From an uncultured Megasphaera sp. (GTDB taxonomy: Bacteria > Bacillota > Negativicutes > Veillonellales > Megasphaeraceae): a stretch of DNA of 23,343 nucleotides. Both the position numbers and the translations under genes were made by a program. The stretch is taken from the NCBI RefSeq assembly GCF_900539295.1, contig NZ_UQBH01000033.1, positions 1-23,343 on the forward strand. Direction: 5' to 3'. Shown here in pieces: positions 21,871 to 23,343 of the stretch (position 1 is the stretch's first letter; the number at the start of each line of letters is the position of its first letter). Below the pieces are notes generated by a model. It ran no database searches. It had not been told where the DNA came from and saw only the letters and a program-made list of their open reading frames with translations.

Positions 21871-21933
21871 ATGCCCTGTTAATTTGATGAAATGAGCAGA
21901 CACCGTCCTTTTCATGGGTTTTGCCGCAGAAAT

Positions 21934-21984
21934 AAAAAAGCCGCCTGAGATTTCCGTTATGGGGAAAATCTCAAGCAGCCTTTT
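21934..21984. terminator. Intrinsic terminator of the minus-strand acetyltransferase gene
   Basis: GCCGCCTGAGATTT pairs with AAAATCTCAAGCAGCC, with A-run on the left (U-run on the minus strand) and a short T-run on the right. It lies 22 bases past the stop of the minus-strand gene. Confidence 0.85.
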
Positions 21985-22005
21985 CACGAGTTCGGCAGCC
22001 TTATG

Positions 22006-22449
22006 TCAGGAACGCTTCATGTAGAGCAGGGGGTAGGCATTTCCCTGTTCGTCGAATTCCGTCCGTTTATAGACGATGAATCCCAGGTGTTCGTAAAAGC
22101 CCTTGGCCAGGGGATTCTGCTCGTTGACGGCCAAGTCGTTGACGCCGTACTGTTCGATACCGTAGCCGAGGAGGGCGGAGCCGATGCCGCGGCTGCGGTA
22201 TTCGTCGGCAATAAAGAGCATTTCTACTTTCTTTTCGGAAATTCCCAAAAATCCCAAGGGACAGCCGCCGTCGTCTTCGGCGACGATCAGCCGCGGGACG
22301 ACGGCCAGGGCTTGGGGAACGAAGGCTTTAATGGTTTCAATGGCGTCGGGAGACAAAAAGAGATGGGTAGCCCGAACGGCGCTTTCCCAGACGGAAAGCA
22401 GTTTTTCCGTCAACTCCGGGGTTCGTTCTTCGATTTCAATGATATTCAA
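22006..22449 (-). CDS. GNAT-family N-acetyltransferase, YjaB-like
   Basis: A protein of about 147 residues of the GNAT superfamily, which moves acetyl from acetyl-CoA to an amine. The acetyl-CoA loop is YRSRGIGSALLG (R/Q-x-x-G-x-G). Family strands are VEMLFIADE and DLAVNEQNPLAKGFYEHLGF, and the end, EFDEQGNAYPLLYM, matches the YjaB group (…DDLGKPYPLLNL). The substrate is unknown. Start choice: TTG at 22449 has AGGAG seven bases upstream; the in-frame ATG at 22464 has no ribosome site and overlaps that AGGAG, and would add only five residues. It is followed by a terminator and preceded, 83 bases away, by the MerR gene. Confidence 0.9.
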   Translation of the reverse strand: MNIIEIEERTPELTEKLLSVWESAVRATHLFLSPDAIETIKAFVPQALAVVPRLIVAEDDGGCPLGFLGISEKKVEMLFIADEYRSRGIGSALLGYGIEQYGVNDLAVNEQNPLAKGFYEHLGFIVYKRTEFDEQGNAYPLLYMKRS

Positions 22450-22532
22450 TGGTTTTCTCCTCATGAGGCTTACCGGATTCGGTGTCAGCCCGATTATCAG
22501 GACATACGGACGGTTCTTATAGAGAACGGGTT

Positions 22533-22976
22533 CTAGTCTTCGCCTTCGTCATCATCGTCGTTGTATTCCGGCAGTAAATCGCTGGTATAGACCCGTTTTC
22601 CCGACGTGACTTCGTCATAAAAATTCTGTTTCCAGTCGATGTAGTCGATGGATTCCTGGATTTCCTGCTTCTTTTCCTTCAAGAGGGACAGCTTTTTATC
22701 GAGCATGATCTTGCGGACGGGAATGGACGCCGGCCCCTGCAGGCAGTAGGCCAGGTACTGCTTCATTTCTTCGATGGTCATGCCGCATTTCTTTAAGCAG
22801 GTCAGGCTCTTGATCCAGGCGATGTCGTGGTCGTTAAATACGCGGCGGTTGTTGTCCGACCGCTTGACATTGGGCACCAGGCCTGTATTGCAGTAGTATT
22901 TCAAGGTTTCATAGGCAAGGCCTGTCTGATCACAGGCTTCTTTCATGCCATAGAGTTTCTTTGGTTTTGCCGTCAT
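22533..22976 (-). CDS. MerR-family transcription regulator
   Basis: A 147-residue protein. The N-terminal winged helix is typical of MerR regulators: YGMKEACDQTGLAYETLKYY (about residues 9-28), GLVPNVKRSDNNRRVF (wing) and IKSLTCLKKCGMTIEEMKQYL. Then comes a long dimerisation helix (RKIMLDKKLSLLKEKKQEIQ) and a very acidic tail. No effector domain with Cys ligands is seen, so it may respond to an unknown small molecule. The ATG at 22976 is preferred for AGGAGGTGG upstream; the open frame continues to 23036 but overlaps nothing recognisable. It follows the dehydrogenase gene by 44 bases on the same strand and may control it. Confidence 0.87.
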   Translation of the reverse strand: MTAKPKKLYGMKEACDQTGLAYETLKYYCNTGLVPNVKRSDNNRRVFNDHDIAWIKSLTCLKKCGMTIEEMKQYLAYCLQGPASIPVRKIMLDKKLSLLKEKKQEIQESIDYIDWKQNFYDEVTSGKRVYTSDLLPEYNDDDDEGED

Positions 22977-23020
22977 GGCAGCTGCCACCTCCTGGCAGAG
23001 AATAATGGGATGGCCCTGTT

Positions 23021-23343
23021 TTATTTTGCGTACCACTGGAAGAGGGCCTGAGTGCCGCAGTCTTCCATGCCGTCGGCAGCGAGCTGATCATAGAGCTTCT
23101 TGGCCAGGGTCAGGCCCGGCAGGTCGAGGCCCATTTCGTCGGCCGATTCGATGGCGATGCGCATGTCCTTAATGAAGTGCTTGATGAAAAAGCCCGGCGC
23201 CGTATCGCCTTTGATCATCCGCGGCGCGAGGTTGGCCATGGACCAGGAACCGGCAGCACCTGACGACAGGGTGGCGATGACTTTTTCCGGTTCTATAATA
23301 AATGTTGGGGTCTTGTGGACACTCCTGTTCACAAGGCCCCTTG
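23021..23343 (-). pseudogene. 3-hydroxyisobutyrate dehydrogenase-type gene, 3' part
   Basis: About 90 codons at the low-coordinate end match the C-terminal domain of beta-hydroxyacid dehydrogenases (3-hydroxyisobutyrate / tartronate semialdehyde reductase): SSGAAGSWSMANLAPRM, GFFIKHFIKDMRIAIE, LPGLTLAKKLYDQL and GTQALFQWY. The motif with Lys in HFIKDM belongs to this family's active-site helix. Upstream of about 23300, however, the reading frame (NRSVHKTPTFII) does not look like the family, which should continue with an all-helical stretch and an N-terminal NAD fold. A GTG at 23332 could open the frame but would give a domain-less fragment. The change coincides with an inverted repeat at 23307-23340, so the gene appears interrupted or rearranged, or the window edge hides the rest. 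Confidence 0.65.
23307..23340. repeat. Inverted repeat at a probable rearrangement junction
   Basis: GGGGTCTTGTG and CACAAGGCCCC pair over 11 positions (one G-T) around a 12-base loop GACACTCCTGTT. There is no T-run on either side, so it is not an ordinary terminator. It lies where the dehydrogenase loses family similarity and could be the end of an insertion element continuing past the window; no transposase is visible. Confidence 0.55.

Noticed and set aside
22003..22536. Plus-strand frame of 177 codons opposite the acetyltransferase
   Set aside because: The minus-strand frame has clear GNAT motifs and a ribosome site; the plus-strand one has neither.

Overview
The window looks like a chromosome segment of a diderm (Gram-negative-type) Firmicute of the class Negativicutes, most likely Megasphaera or a close relative. 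The reasons are Firmicute-style AGGAGG ribosome sites, intrinsic terminators and TGnTATAAT promoters, found together with outer-membrane machinery (ExbB, ExbD and a TonB-dependent receptor). The genus is an inference; no rRNA or tRNA is present to fix it.

Positions 1-13286 form an accessory region. It carries a small secreted cysteine-rich protein; a first CRISPR array (16 repeats) with a long leader; an Mrr-type restriction endonuclease; a tandem pair of secreted paralogues; a radical SAM gene behind an apparent transcription attenuator; 3-methyladenine glycosylase I (tag); a 46-residue membrane peptide; a two-gene ATPase/TOPRIM module that looks like an OLD- or PARIS-type anti-phage system; a three-repeat CRISPR relic; an unrecognised three-gene operon ending in a ferredoxin-fused protein; an orphan RelB/DinJ-type antitoxin with the stub of its toxin; a predicted small RNA; and a second CRISPR array (10 repeats). 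Repeats are of the subtype I-C kind, but no cas gene lies in the window. The two large arrays share leaders in which hairpins are kept despite sequence change.

Positions 13286-21825 form one long corrinoid operon. A promoter and cobalamin riboswitch precede exbB, exbD, a TonB-dependent receptor, btuF-, btuC- and btuD-like ABC importer genes, and two corrin-ring methyltransferases (cbiD, cbiF). It joins outer- and inner-membrane B12 uptake to anaerobic corrin synthesis. Its most unusual gene is the receptor, whose N terminus looks like the inner-membrane anchor of TonB, with the SxxxH motif, joined by a long disordered linker to a plug and barrel. It may be a self-energised receptor tethered to ExbBD.

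Positions 21930-23343 lie on the minus strand: a YjaB-like acetyltransferase, a MerR-family regulator and the 3' part of a hydroxyisobutyrate-type dehydrogenase. The dehydrogenase loses its family sequence next to an inverted repeat at the right edge.
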